The position numbers and the translations under genes were made by a program. Below are positions 51,401 through 59,250 of a DNA stretch of 64,000 bases, one piece after another. The stretch lies in NCBI GenBank assembly GCA_006937955.1, contig SSNP01000008.1, positions 7,715,807 to 7,779,806 of the forward strand. Reading direction: 5' to 3'. The DNA comes from Pachypanchax playfairii. Its lineage: Eukaryota > Chordata > Actinopteri > Cyprinodontiformes > Aplocheilidae. The notes under the pieces are model-generated. The model had not been told where the DNA came from. It made no database searches and saw only the letters and a list, made by a program, of their open reading frames with translations. The first letter of the stretch is position 1, and every line of letters begins with the position of its first letter.

Positions 51401-54400
51401 AAGCACTGGAATCCCATCTACTCTATGTTGGACCCAAAAAAACAAAAAAAACTTATGTGACCTAAAAAAAATGAAAAAGAAAAATTAGAGCATTCCTCTG
51501 CCTCTCTTCATTTCTCAAGTCAGTGCACAGGCTCTCAGACCTGTAAAATTACATTATTATTATCTCCTCACTGCAGGTCTGTGTACAGGAAATCCACCAT
51601 CCATTAATGTTTTAGGAAATAAAGCACTATGAATGCTGCGTAAAAACTCAAAGGAGAATGAATATTTAATACTGATCGAAGGATGGTGCTGTCTGTCTGC
51701 AGGAAGTACGATAACTCCCAACTATGTTGACAACTCAACATCCAGTGTGGCCCCGTGGTGCTCCTGCTCAGCAAGTGGGAGTATGAGAGAGGAGTGCAAT
51801 CGTTTCCTGGGATTTTTTACCGACAACATCTGTCTCAGTGAGTGTCACTCTGTTCACGGCTATCTAAAAAGATCCATATGATCTGTTTTTTTTAGTTTTT
51901 ATATCATATATCTCTCTGTGTATACAAAGGAAACAGATCTGTAGTCTTTGAATCAGTGAACTTCCAGCATTAGAAGTTGCACAGGAAGTTAAACTCTGAG
52001 AAAAAAGAAAGTAAATGTTAGGTTGAATGTATGATTTCTAAAATTCACCTAAAAAATTGCCATGTTTTGTTAATATAGCAATTTTAAGCTAGTTGTTTTC
52101 ACTAAAGTCTGCAGTGCAGAAGAACACATCAACCCTCAAATCAGCCACAAATTACTGGGATGCACCAACATTGCCCTCACAGGAAGACCACTTCTGTTTT
52201 TCATTAATTAGACTGAATTGGATCATAATTAGATTGAACTAGACCAGCGGTGTTTAATTCCTGTCCTTAGGGCCTGCTGTCTTGCATGTTGTTTCCCTGC
52301 TTAACACACCTGATTTAAATAAATGGCTCATTAACAAGCTTTTTTACAAAGACTTGATAACATGTTCTGGTGATAATGTGAATCAGATGTGTTGGAATAA
52401 TGAGACAAGTAAAATATTTAGAACAATGGACCCCGAGGACTGAAACTGGATTCTGCTGAACTAGACAGGACACAGATTTGATATGCGTCTTCTGTCCTCT
52501 GAGATGACCTAAAAATACAACACTGCATTGAACTGAGAATATTGAAATCTTTTGCAACTCTTGAAGTGCTTACTGCTTATTACTTTGTGTGAAAAGTCCT
52601 GGGCCTCCTTCACACCTAATAAAAGCTGCACTACAATGTAAAAAATTCAACCAAATGTGAGTAGTTTTTGCAGGGTTTGAGGGGGGGTCTCCAGGTGAGC
52701 GTTGACATGTTTGGCTCATATGCATAATAGATCATGACAGGTCCACAATGGTTTATAGTGTATAAAAACATCTGTAGAAAAGATGAGGTGGTTTATCATC
52801 ATAGTGGCAGCATGTCAGGGTCCCAGATGGGGGGACATGATGTTGGACCTGCATGCACCAGAGTTTTTTGGTCACAAAGAAAGAGGTTTTTCCCTCAAAT
52901 TTCCTGCTATCCAGTCACATGGATATCATCTGGCCCGGTCATAATCCTGTGTGAAGGAGGCCTTAGTAGACAAAGAATCAGGTGACTATCCATCCCTTCC
53001 CTAAAAAGATCTGCTACTGTTTAGTTTGTGTTTATTGGGCTATAGTTGAAACATGGCTGTGCAGTGTCACGGACCACTCCGTTGACAAACTGTGCCAACT
53101 CTAAATTTAAAAGTCTCAATCAAATGTAACAAAATCACAAAAAATAACACGTTTTTACATCATTTTACAACAATGGAAATATGACTGGGTACATTATTTT
53201 ATATACATTATATTCCTTGCCACAAGTGGAGGAGTTCAAGTATCTTGGGGATTTGTTCATGAGTGAGGGATGGATGGAGTGTGAGATAGACAGATGAATT
53301 GGTAAGGCGTCTGCAGTGATGTGGTTGCATGTGGTGAAGAGAGAGCTGAGCCATAAGACAAAGCTCTTGATTTACCAACCGATCTACGTTCCTACCCTCA
53401 TCTGTGGTCATGACCTTTGTCGAAATGAGTTTTCTGCTGCGTTGCTGCATATCCCTTAGAGATAAGATGAGGAGCTCGGTCACCTGGGAGGAGCTCGGAG
53501 TAGAACCACTGCTCCTCCATGCTGAGAGGAGCCAGATGAGGTGGCTCGGGCATCTGTTTCAGATGACTCCTGGTCACCTCCTTGGGTGTTCTGGGCATGT
53601 CGCACAGGGAGGAGGCCCCTAGGAAGACCAAGGACATGCTGGAGGGACTATGTCTCTTGGCTGGCCTTGGAACACCTCAGGGTCCTCCCTGAAGAGCTGG
53701 AGGAGATGTGCATGGACAAAGAAGTCTGGGCATCCCTGCTCAGACTGCTGCCTCCATGACCGGACCATAGACAAAGCAGGAGAGGATGGATGGATGGACG
53801 GTCAAACAGACATTGTTTTACATTGAGTATATTATTTTCTGCTAAAGGAACTAGATTACTAATTTGTAAAATTATATTTTCAGGAAAACTAGGCCTCAAG
53901 CAGTTACAGCCACTGCTGTCAATAAATAGAGTTCATACACCTTCAAGGACAAAAGGATGACAACTTTTGCTTTAAAATTTCTGTCTTATATAAATAACTA
54001 TCTCACTGACTTTGCAACTCTGAAATTAGTAGGCTCAGAGTGAATGTGTAAATGCAGGCTGTGTTACTGAGAAACAGCTTTAATACTTGTTCATCCTAAA
54101 ACAAAAGTCTAAAAATGAATAGATATTTTATTCTAGTGTAAATACAGATACGCAATGGCAGTCATATCTTTGTACATGTTTTTCTAAGATGCTTTCAGTC
54201 TAGTAAACAGGTTTCTGATGAAAAACCTGTCACGTGCTGTTGGCACAACAGAGTATTTACATTCAAATCAAACAAACTTGTATTTACTAATCAGAATATT
54301 TTGCATTAGATAAGCTGAAACAGGGACTGTTCAAACAGACTCAATATGAAAAGAAATTAAAGGGAGCTTTGAGGTTGCCAACAGTGATGCAGCAGATACG

Positions 54401-57400
54401 TCTGGATTTAGTTAGACAGATGTTTCCCAGCATGCTCCAACGACAACAGAGCAGGATGTATCTAAATCAGACATTCTGTGGTTTTCGTAGCATTAACAGT
54501 GTGCTCTTTGTTTCCTATTTACATGCCTACATTATCCTTCACCATTACTGTTAACAGACTCGCATGCTTTTCTCAGTAAAGCCACACAGGAGTTCAGTTT
54601 ATTTGCAAAGAAATTTCATAAGGAGCCCTGAGAATTAGAGGTTACTGTATAATTATATTTACCATAGAATTTTTATATATTATCCTTTATATGCACCTTA
54701 TAATTTGGTGCCACTGCTGTATATTCTTAGAATCACATTTACAGAAATAATTACTTACATTGTTGCATTCATTTATATAGTGAAATACATTTTATTGGCT
54801 GAATTATCCAAATGGTCAGTAACTGTGAAAACAACAGCAGGCCTAAAAGTTAAAATCACTGTCTAAACTAAACATTTTTTATGTTAATATCCATCAATTA
54901 CCCTCCATGGCATGGATGTGGGGAGATGTTGGGATATAGCGCTGAGTCTTTGTTACAGACTCTATGGGTTCATTGGTTACAGGTTACTTTTACTACAATG
55001 ATTCGGTGGGTGGTATATGTCTCAAAACTGTATCTGACAATGGCTGGATATGTGGTTTCTACTGCAGTAGAACATTTGAGTTCTAATCATGTTATTCATT
55101 CAGCATCTGTGTTTGTAATCAAAGGTATACAGCTATAGAATGATAATAAAAAAAGCATGCCTCGTTTCTCTTTATGTTTCTTTTTTCCTACAACATGATA
55201 TACACAGATTTATCATTGAAACAAGGAAAGTATGGACTGCTTTGAAGTTTTTTTTTTAGCAGAATGAGTGTAACATGATCAAGTAGAAAGATATGCTTTT
55301 ATTTTTTGATGTTGTTATACAATGCAGTGATGTTTTTAAGTCAGCCAACCATAAGTGATTTATTAACCTATAGAAGTCTCCAAAGCTCGTGTTATAGGAA
55401 GGATAAAAAACAACATGAGGACGGAAATTGTCCTATAATCAAGGTCATTCTATATGTTACTATTATTTAGTTTCCTAACATTCATTTCAAGGGCTTACCA
55501 ATTTTCATGTCACCACAGTAATTTAACAACATCCCTTATTTTATTGTCAGATACCAAAACTATTATTCACTCAATGAAAGGTTCATTGCAAAGCATATGC
55601 TAAAGGGTATCAGCTTACAATACTGTTGTGAATCCATTCCTCATTGTGACCACATTAACCCAAAAAAAAAGAAAAAAAAAAAGAAAACCCCCAACACAAA
55701 TGTTAAATTTAGATATTTTTCCAAGGAAAATTATACAGTAAATCTAGAGATTCAGCAGACAAATCCTTAGAAAGCAAACCTTAAGCACTAAAACTGTGGA
55801 GAAAAAGTTTTTTTTACTCTGGTATTTGAAGTGTAGTTGTCATAGACTTAAAACATTTAAAACACCTGGAACCTCCTCATTTATGATCCAGAATATTACA
55901 AGTGAATTCTGCCCATTTATAGTTGTTTAAATTAAAATTCTCCACTTTGTGTCATAAAGCACTAGTTCTGATAAATGTCTGCACTCAAGTGTAACATGTC
56001 CTACAAGTTTTTTCATTCAGTTACTAAAATATGATCTTAAAACAATAAATCTCAAAAACAATAACCTAAACCTTTTAAAAGAATATTTCAGTCTCCCCCC
56101 CCCCCAAAAAAAAAGAAGACAAAAACAAAGATAAAAAAAAACAACTAGAACTAAAATCTGAGTTATTTTAATACATTTTAGCACCTTGGAGAGTTCTCTG
56201 CCAGTAAATAGCCAGTGAAGTTCTAGTTTCATATCTTTTACAGATTAATTATTTACAGGTTTCTTACAGATTCTTTGGGGCCTTTTCAATCTACTTAAAA
56301 TGTTATAGTAATAATAATAATATGATCAATATCATCTGTCCGTCCCTCCATCCAGATTGAAAGGGGGTGTTGGTGTCTATCTCCAGCAGTCATTGGGTGG
56401 AAGGTGGGGTACACATTGGACCCGTCGCCAGTCCATCAGAGCAAAACTAGTATTTAGATAGCATAAAACTCATCTGTTATTAAATCCATAGATCACTTTA
56501 GTATGAGTGATATACTGAAGAAAATATCAGATTTAACATTAATCAAATCTTCATTAGCATGTTTACCAATATTTGTGCTGATAAAGACATTTTAAATGAG
56601 TAAATAAATCAATATTCAGGTGATACGTCTTTTCTGTTTGTTACATTTTATAAACTATTTTCAACATCATTAAAACTTCAGTTCTACTGCTGCATTTCCT
56701 TTGAATTCTGGCAATTTTCATCTTTATGCCTTTTCTCCTCAGCCTCCTATGACCCTCCCCCCCTAATGTGTAAATTATTAATGTCTTTCTTGCTGACCTC
56801 AGTCAGTCTATACCAATCTGTCACAGAACCCGTGCACGTGATGATTACTTGTGTGTATGTGGTGAGGTGAATTTCTGGTGAGTCTAGTCTCGGATCCCCA
56901 CCTTAAAAAGATCAACCAGAGAGTGATCCTGGAGTTATTTGATGATGTAAATGATCTAAGAGTTAATGAGGTTGATATTCAAAAGCAGGTGCAATTAAGT
57001 TACTGGAAGAGAATACTGAGTACTAACTTTGTTCCCTCTCTATCAAGTATGAAAAAGTTTTGGCCAGAAGCTCTTAAGATAAACTTCCACTGCGTAGCTG
57101 GAGGCATCTGTCATGACTGAATGAGCGATGAAAGAAACTCAATGAGAACATACTGAGCGTAAAATCTGACAAAATCTGCTCAAGTATTTTTTTGTGTCCT
57201 GTTTCAGAAAATGCTCTCCTGATATTTGAAAGTGAAACAGACCAGCAGTCAACTCTCAGACAACCCAGCACACCCAGCCACAGCAGCAGAGACAACAGCA
57301 GCAGCACTTCTCAAACAGAAACCATTGACTTTACCAGCCATATTCTGGATACAGTACTACCTACACAGGTATACACGCTTCTTATTATACCCACCACAAC

Positions 57401-58219
57401 AGCATTACACTGACAATACATGTTCCATATAGAAACCATTCTTTATCTGATATCTTGACTTATTGTTTGTATATTATAAATTATATTATAAATTAACATT
57501 TTTATTTGTTAATTACTGAAAAAAAAAAAAGCAACACTGAAGGTTTTAGCCATTTATATTGTTATTGTTCCCTCCAAAATAAATAAATAAATGATTGGAA
57601 GGGTAGCAGGGGATTGGGTTTGTTGTATGTCACATTTATTGTGTTCATCAGCAATGCTGTGGGAACAGAAGGTAATATATTTTCAAGGTTCAGTGTACAG
57701 TAGTATGGTTGCTTGCCATGTTTCTTGAGCTGACGCAGCAACTTCTTTTTACTATGTTCACCTAAACTAACCATTTTAAAAGGTTAACATATGTTGAAAA
57801 GGTTGTGTAAGTATTTACAGCTATTCAAAGATTTTAAGTCCAGTTGCAGCCTTATCCCTCCTACAGATCACAATTACTAACATATAATGCAAAAAAATAC
57901 ATGTAATTTACTGTCCCTTTCTGTGAGGAACTGACTAGTGTTTTTTTTTTTTTTATTGTTGTTGTTTTGTGCAATTACTATTATCAAGCATGACAACAAC
58001 AACATCCAGATTAGCAGCAGCATTAAATATAAAGTTTAAGAATATAGCCTAAGCTGATTTTCTCACTTTTTTTTCCAGATTATGGGAAATGAACTGCTGG
58101 TGGGCCACGCCACCCTGCCCTCCAACGATCTCCCAAACTCAGCTTCATCTCACAGCCTAATGTTTGAAGCTGCCTTCAGCATCTTGTTATTGCTTCTTCA
58201 TCTCCTTTATGGACAATAA
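18359..58219 (+). CDS. gfra4: GDNF family receptor alpha-4-like precursor, whole gene span (8 coding exons)
   Basis: Cell-surface co-receptor that binds a GDNF-family ligand and recruits RET. Coding exons: 18359-18401, 48164-48439, 48590-48670, 49723-50068, 50793-50902, 51703-51837, 57208-57368, 58079-58219. They sum to 1293 bases (430 residues plus TAA) with matching phases at every junction. Seen: hydrophobic signal peptide (about residues 1-22); D1 with eight cysteines (26-93); D2 (about 145-213); basic RRRQTIVP (216-223); D3 (about 225-329); a Ser/Thr-rich stalk (338-384); a hydrophobic C-terminal tail (411-428) that reads as a GPI-anchor signal. N-glycosylation sequons lie at N53, N296 and N360. 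RRFF with LLFCPC in D2, and TGLIG...TPNYVDNSTSSVAPWC in D3, fit GFRA4 better than GFRA1, 2 or 3. Mammalian GFRA4 lacks D1; this gene keeps it, as chicken and fish forms do. Persephin as ligand is inferred from the family. The a/b paralogue is undecided. Confidence 0.9.
18733..18754. repeat. (TG)n microsatellite
   Basis: Eleven TG units followed by a G run, in the first 350 bases of intron 1. Confidence 0.85.
21891..21918. repeat. (GAT)n microsatellite
   Basis: About nine perfect GAT units in intron 1. Confidence 0.9.
22594..22798. mobile_element. hAT-type MITE, copy 1 (intron 1)
   Basis: Left end CAGGGGTCGCAAACTCTAGT and right end CTGAAGTCTGAGACCCC are inverse copies of a CAGGGGTG...CACCCCTG terminus. 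Inside are AGTCCTCCAGG, CTTTAACACATCGGATTAAA and CCTCCTCAGCAAGTCAACGA, the order of an abundant fish hAT-type non-autonomous element. Flanks GTTTCAGA and GTTTTAGA could be an 8-base duplication with one change. Non-coding. Confidence 0.75.
31331..31648. other. Assembly gap (N)
   Basis: 318 unknown bases in intron 1. Sequence resuming at 31649 is already inside a transposon copy, so the gap probably hides the rest of that repeat. Confidence 0.98.
31649..32120. mobile_element. DNA-transposon remnant, copy A (terminal part)
   Basis: Ends in CGTCCCGACTTTTTTGGAAT then GAGGGTTAT, matching a terminus (GTCCCAACTTTTTTGGAATT) I know from abundant fish DNA transposons. The body aligns by eye with 42110-42603: shared pieces include CAGTCAAGTTAC, a TTGCCAC/TTTCCACC-TAATTAG block, and TGTCAAA. 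The start is lost in the assembly gap. No intact frame; superfamily not assigned. Confidence 0.65.
34816..35010. repeat. Probable interspersed repeat, family unknown
   Basis: GCATGATGAGCGGTATGTCAG, AAGCCAGATCTGG and ACCAGATCTGGGCCACA resemble a repeat I have seen scattered in fish genomes, with CCAGATCTGG boxes repeated within the copy. No coding content. Ends are approximate. Confidence 0.4.
35149..35660. mobile_element. Non-autonomous DNA transposon with terminal inverted repeats
   Basis: The left end TTAAAGCTGCAATCTGGAGT and the inverse of the right end (TTGAAGCTGCAATCCAGAGT) match at 17 of 20 positions, about 510 bases apart. The interior is GC-richer than its surroundings (for example AACTCGTAAACGCCGACTG) and has no transposase frame. 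I could not find a clear target-site duplication. Confidence 0.7.
40827..41538 (+). mobile_element. Possible solo LTR or other retroelement segment
   Basis: The block begins TGTTAGGTTCTG and ends TTTATGACA. It is C/T-rich and carries an AATAAA (41463-41468) about 70 bases before the end, as in the R/U5 part of an LTR. The end phrase CTGTGTCTGCATGTGGGTC resembles fish retroelement ends I recall. No matching target-site duplication was found and no internal retroelement genes are nearby, so this is tentative. It does not encode a protein. Confidence 0.35.
41632..41987 (-). pseudogene. hAT transposase remnant: decayed BED zinc finger
   Basis: Minus-strand frame 41987-41682 holds MAERTKRSKIWLHFTK (from 41885), then ARSHKYNKSFACKGRNTS and LTKHLAKIH. 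That is the BED-finger pattern of hAT/ZBED transposases, in which W, F, NTSNL and the H-x4-H pair are kept. The CxxC pair has become S58 and Y61, so zinc binding should be lost. The rest of the transposase is missing: the frame runs into a terminal segment with ATCGATAA repeats and AGATACCCATCCC (about 41632-41700). This looks like an internally deleted element, sitting in intron 1 antisense to gfra4. Confidence 0.75.
42110..42603. mobile_element. DNA-transposon remnant, copy B
   Basis: Same family as 31649-32120. Shared order: GATGGTGAGATCTTTGAAGT / GATGGTGGGATCTTCAAAGT, GGTGAAC, CAGTCAAGTTAC, CTAATTAG, TGTCAAA, then AGATTTGCAAACCATTGCAT near the end. The final GTCCCAAC-type terminus is not preserved. 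It lies directly next to the hAT remnant, so the two insertions are nested or abutting. No coding content. Confidence 0.65.
43402..43480. repeat. SINE-like repeat fragment
   Basis: TAAATGGCGTGTACTTGTAT, then AGCGCTTTACTCAG and CCCAAAGCTCTTCACACTAC. This follows the common fish phrase 'AAATGG...TATATAGCGCTTT...CAAAGCGCTTTACAC'. Short truncated copy in intron 1. Confidence 0.7.
48089..48123. repeat. C-rich tract before gfra4 exon 2
   Basis: A run of nine C, then further C-clusters separated by single G, T or A, ending about 40 bases before the exon 2 acceptor. The minus strand is correspondingly G-rich. May act as part of an extended pyrimidine-rich region or fold into a four-stranded structure. 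Confidence 0.75.
48164..48439 (+). CDS. gfra4: gfra4 coding exon 2: domain D1
   Basis: Encodes residues 15-106 after a TTTTCTCTCTTCCAG acceptor. It carries the D1 GDNF-receptor cysteine pattern (C26, C33, C39, C49, C66, C81, C83, C93), with RTLRQCVAG (44-52) and CKRGMKKEKNCL (83-94), which are family hallmarks. It starts in phase 1 (completes the Ala codon of exon 1) and ends in phase 1. The donor is GTCTGT with C at +3, weaker than usual. If intron 2 were retained, the frame would run about 20 more residues to a stop at 48499. D1 is absent from mammalian GFRA4, so its presence marks the ancestral-type protein. Confidence 0.92.
48440..48589 (+). other. gfra4: gfra4 intron 2 (150 bases)
   Basis: Very short intron with a weak GTCTGT donor and a good TTCTTTTTCAG acceptor. 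Nothing else seen in it. Confidence 0.88.
48590..48670 (+). CDS. gfra4: gfra4 coding exon 3: D1-D2 linker
   Basis: Encodes residues 107-133, including ESYPYETV, which matches the SPYEPV linker of GFRA1 and GFRA2. The acceptor is TTCTTTTTCAG. The exon is 81 bases, phase 1 on both sides, so skipping it would keep the frame. The only donor that joins in frame to exon 4 is GCAAGT at 48671, a GC donor in its usual strong context (AG before GCAAGT). A GT two codons upstream of RLAS (GTCCGT) or the GT at 48675 would break the frame into exon 4. Confidence 0.85.
48671..49722 (+). other. gfra4: gfra4 intron 3 (GC-AG type)
   Basis: Begins GCAAGT rather than GT and ends TTTCATCCACAG. About 1.05 kb of AT-rich sequence without recognisable repeats or genes. 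The tandem AAACAGGAT-type duplication at 48781-48800 is minor. Confidence 0.8.
49723..50068 (+). CDS. gfra4: gfra4 coding exon 4: domain D2 and start of D3
   Basis: Encodes residues 134-248. Family motifs: CLDAAKAC (145-152), CNRALRRFFDRVP (184-196), LLFCPC (203-208), then CAERRRQTIVPSC (213-225). In GFRA1 the equivalent of RRRQTIVP lies in the region implicated in ligand and heparin contact, so this is the likely functional core. LLFCPC and the doubled Arg before FF favour GFRA4. The acceptor is CTTTCATCCACAG. The donor at 50069 is GTTTGA and gives phase 2. Retaining intron 4 would add about 26 residues and stop at 50145, giving a soluble form without D3 or anchor; this is only a possibility. 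Confidence 0.94.
50069..50792 (+). other. gfra4: gfra4 intron 4
   Basis: 724 bases, GTTTGA donor and GCTTTTTTTCAG acceptor. No repeat or gene recognised. Confidence 0.88.
50793..50902 (+). CDS. gfra4: gfra4 coding exon 5: domain D3, first part
   Basis: Encodes residues 249-285: SRLAQFQYNC (250-259), CKQENYGSCLLAYTGLIG (269-286). SRLAxF and CLxAYxGxIG are conserved across GFRA1, 2 and 4. The acceptor follows GCTTTTTTTCAG and the donor is GTAGGC at 50903. It enters in phase 2 (completing R249) and leaves in phase 1. Length and phases match the equivalent exon of family members, as judged from the protein alignment I recall. Confidence 0.93.
50903..51702 (+). other. gfra4: gfra4 intron 5
   Basis: 800 bases, GTAGGC donor. 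Contains a short ATT run near 51190. Nothing else supported. Confidence 0.88.
51703..51837 (+). CDS. gfra4: gfra4 coding exon 6: domain D3, second part
   Basis: Encodes residues 286-330: TPNYVDNSTSSVAPWCSC (290-307), ECNRFLGFFTDNICL (316-330). N296 is a glycosylation sequon. TPNYVDN...VAPWC is typical of the GFRA4 third domain; chicken GFRA4 has a near-identical stretch. Acceptor GTCTGTCTGCAG and consensus donor GTGAGT at 51838. Leaves phase 1, so K331 is split with exon 7. Confidence 0.94.
52245..52458. mobile_element. hAT-type MITE, copy 2, with perfect 8-base target duplication
   Basis: Flanked by AACTAGAC on both sides (52237-52244 and 52459-52466), the 8-base duplication typical of hAT elements. 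The left end CAGCGGTGTTTAATTCCTGT and the right end CCCCGAGGACTGAAACTGGA are diverged versions of the family ends seen in copy 1 (22594-22798). The core carries TTAACACACCTGATTTAAAT and, inverted, CAGATGTGTTGGAATAATG. Non-coding. Confidence 0.88.
53222..53801 (+). pseudogene. LINE reverse-transcriptase 3' end, decayed
   Basis: Pieces of the C-terminal part of a fish non-LTR retrotransposon polyprotein in + orientation: VEEFKYLGDLF (53226 on, stop shortly after EIDR), SSVTWEELGVEPLLLHAERS (second frame), then GRRPLGRPRTCWRDYVSWLA and EELEEMC...VWASLLRLLPP (back in the first frame). At least one stop and two frame changes make it dead. It ends in ATGGATGGATGG, the usual tail. 5'-truncated, as is common. 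Exact clade (L2/CR1 or RTE-like) not assigned. Confidence 0.85.
56335..56444 (-). mobile_element. LINE-type 3' fragment, minus strand
   Basis: The minus strand reads CTGATGGACTGGCGACGGGT, then GTGTACCCCACCTTCCACCC and AATGACTGCTGGAGATAG. This follows the fish repeat phrase 'ACTGGCGACCTGTCC...GTACCCCGCCT...CAGCTGGGATAG'. It ends near a short CATC-rich stretch equal to the ATGG tail. Confidence 0.7.
57208..57368 (+). CDS. gfra4: gfra4 coding exon 7: end of D3 and Ser/Thr-rich stalk
   Basis: Encodes residues 331-384. It begins KNALLIFES, equivalent to the KNAIQAF found after the last D3 cysteine in relatives, which fixes the join. The rest is a low-complexity stalk rich in Ser, Thr and Gln (about 345-369) with a sequon at N360 and many possible O-glycosylation sites. 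Acceptor GTCCTGTTTCAG; donor GTATAC at 57369; leaves phase 0. The stalk is poorly conserved in the family, so homology supports only the first ten residues; splice signals and frame support the rest. Confidence 0.85.
57369..58078 (+). other. gfra4: gfra4 intron 7
   Basis: 710 bases, GTATAC donor, acceptor preceded by a long T/C tract. Two poly-A/T runs; no gene or recognised repeat. Confidence 0.86.
58079..58219 (+). CDS. gfra4: gfra4 coding exon 8: C-terminal GPI-anchor signal and stop
   Basis: Encodes residues 385-430 then TAA. The acceptor sits after a long pyrimidine tract. The tail has a small-residue, polar stretch (PNSASSHS, 403-410) followed by a hydrophobic run (LMFEAAFSILLLLLHLLYG). 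This is the layout of a GPI attachment signal, with the omega site probably among residues 404-408. The length of the whole protein (430) is near the usual GFRA size. The stop codon overlaps an AATAAA, which is probably not the functional polyadenylation signal. Confidence 0.86.
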   Translation: MMGNELLVGHATLPSNDLPNSASSHSLMFEAAFSILLLLLHLLYGQ

Positions 58220-58761
58220 ACACTGCAGGAAATCTTGTTGAGGACCCTCCGAGCAGAGGAGCAGTTCAGTTCAGGGGATGATAAACCATGTGATATTATT
58301 CATCCATCTAGTGATTCTTTTTTATTATTATTTTTGGTCAAAAGATCTGCTTTTACCAGCCAGTATTATCACTCACAGTGTGGTGAGTGTTTTGCAGACC
58401 AGTCTATACTTTTGTACATTGTGATCAAGTCAAGCTGAATTAAGAAGTACTGCTTTCATGGACTGAATAACACAGATGTGTGTGATGCTAGGCAGTGCCA
58501 TGATGTATGTATCTATAAAGATCTGAGATTTTTAAAGGAAATTACTGGAGAAAACCAGTGAACTTTGTGTCTGCTCTGTCATCAGTGCATTAAATGTTAA
58601 GAAAGATGCTGATGAAGTATAAGCTGTTACATCACTATTCAACTGGCCATAAGAGGAACAATATTTCTGGAACTGTAGAACAAGAAAGACGACACAGACC
58701 AACGTATTGTTCCAACATCCTGAACTCAAGATCTGAATCCGTGTCCGGAAACTCAACCTGG

Positions 58762-58767
58762 AATAAA
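58762..58767 (+). terminator. Candidate polyadenylation signal (proximal)
   Basis: AATAAA 543 bases after the stop codon. One of two plausible ends of the gfra4 transcript; no cDNA evidence is available. Confidence 0.35.
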
Positions 58768-59225
58768 CGTCTCAGCCTGAAGTACATAAAAAACTCTGAC
58801 ATAGTAATCGCTCACTCTGTCAAGACTGTATAACTTTGTGAGAGCGCTTTCCATCAAGACTGTTGAGCTTTAGCGATAAGGCCTTTGTTTATGGAAGATA
58901 TAATTTCTTTGTCTTTATCTGCAAAGAGATGGTATTGGACTTTAAAAAAAAACCCAAAACAAAAATAAGAAAAAACAGAAAAGCAGTAGCTCTACTTGTC
59001 GCTGCTGTGCTATGTTGTTTGTGAGTGTAATATTGTTTTATTTCCTGTAGTGTTAGTAAACATTCACTATATGACACTCTGAGTTTTGTGCAAGAGAAGG
59101 AAGTGATGCTCAAAACTAGTGTCACAAACAGCAAAATGGAGGCTGTTAGAGGGTTTTACACTAATGAAGGATTCAGTATCTTCTGTTCAAAAACATGCAG
59201 TGAATTTTGAGCAGGACAAGTGTTC

Positions 59226-59231
59226 AATAAA
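59226..59231 (+). terminator. Candidate polyadenylation signal (distal)
   Basis: AATAAA about 1.0 kb after the stop codon, followed within about 30-60 bases by a T/G-containing stretch. A plausible distal end of the gfra4 transcript. Confidence 0.4.
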
Positions 59232-59250
59232 AGTTTGCAGAACATCGCCT

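Larger units (their letters stand above)
51838..57207 (+). other. gfra4: gfra4 intron 6 (5.4 kb)
   Basis: Contains a hAT-type MITE (52245-52458), a LINE 3' end (53222-53801) and a reverse-oriented LINE-type fragment (56335-56444). The remainder is AT-rich with no gene supported. An 80-codon open frame at 56878-57120 just before exon 7 has no recognised relatives and is not called. Confidence 0.85.
58220..59250 (+). other. gfra4: Probable gfra4 3' UTR
   Basis: Non-coding sequence after the TAA. It contains AATAAA at 58762-58767 (GGAATAAACG) and at 59226-59231 (CAATAAAAG), either of which could end the mRNA. The outer limit given is therefore an estimate. Short frames inside do not resemble proteins. 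Confidence 0.5.

Noticed and set aside
56878..57120. 80-codon + frame just upstream of gfra4 exon 7
   Set aside because: Not in frame with a usable splice site into exon 7 and no known relatives. It could be an unrecognised repeat fragment, but I cannot support a gene.
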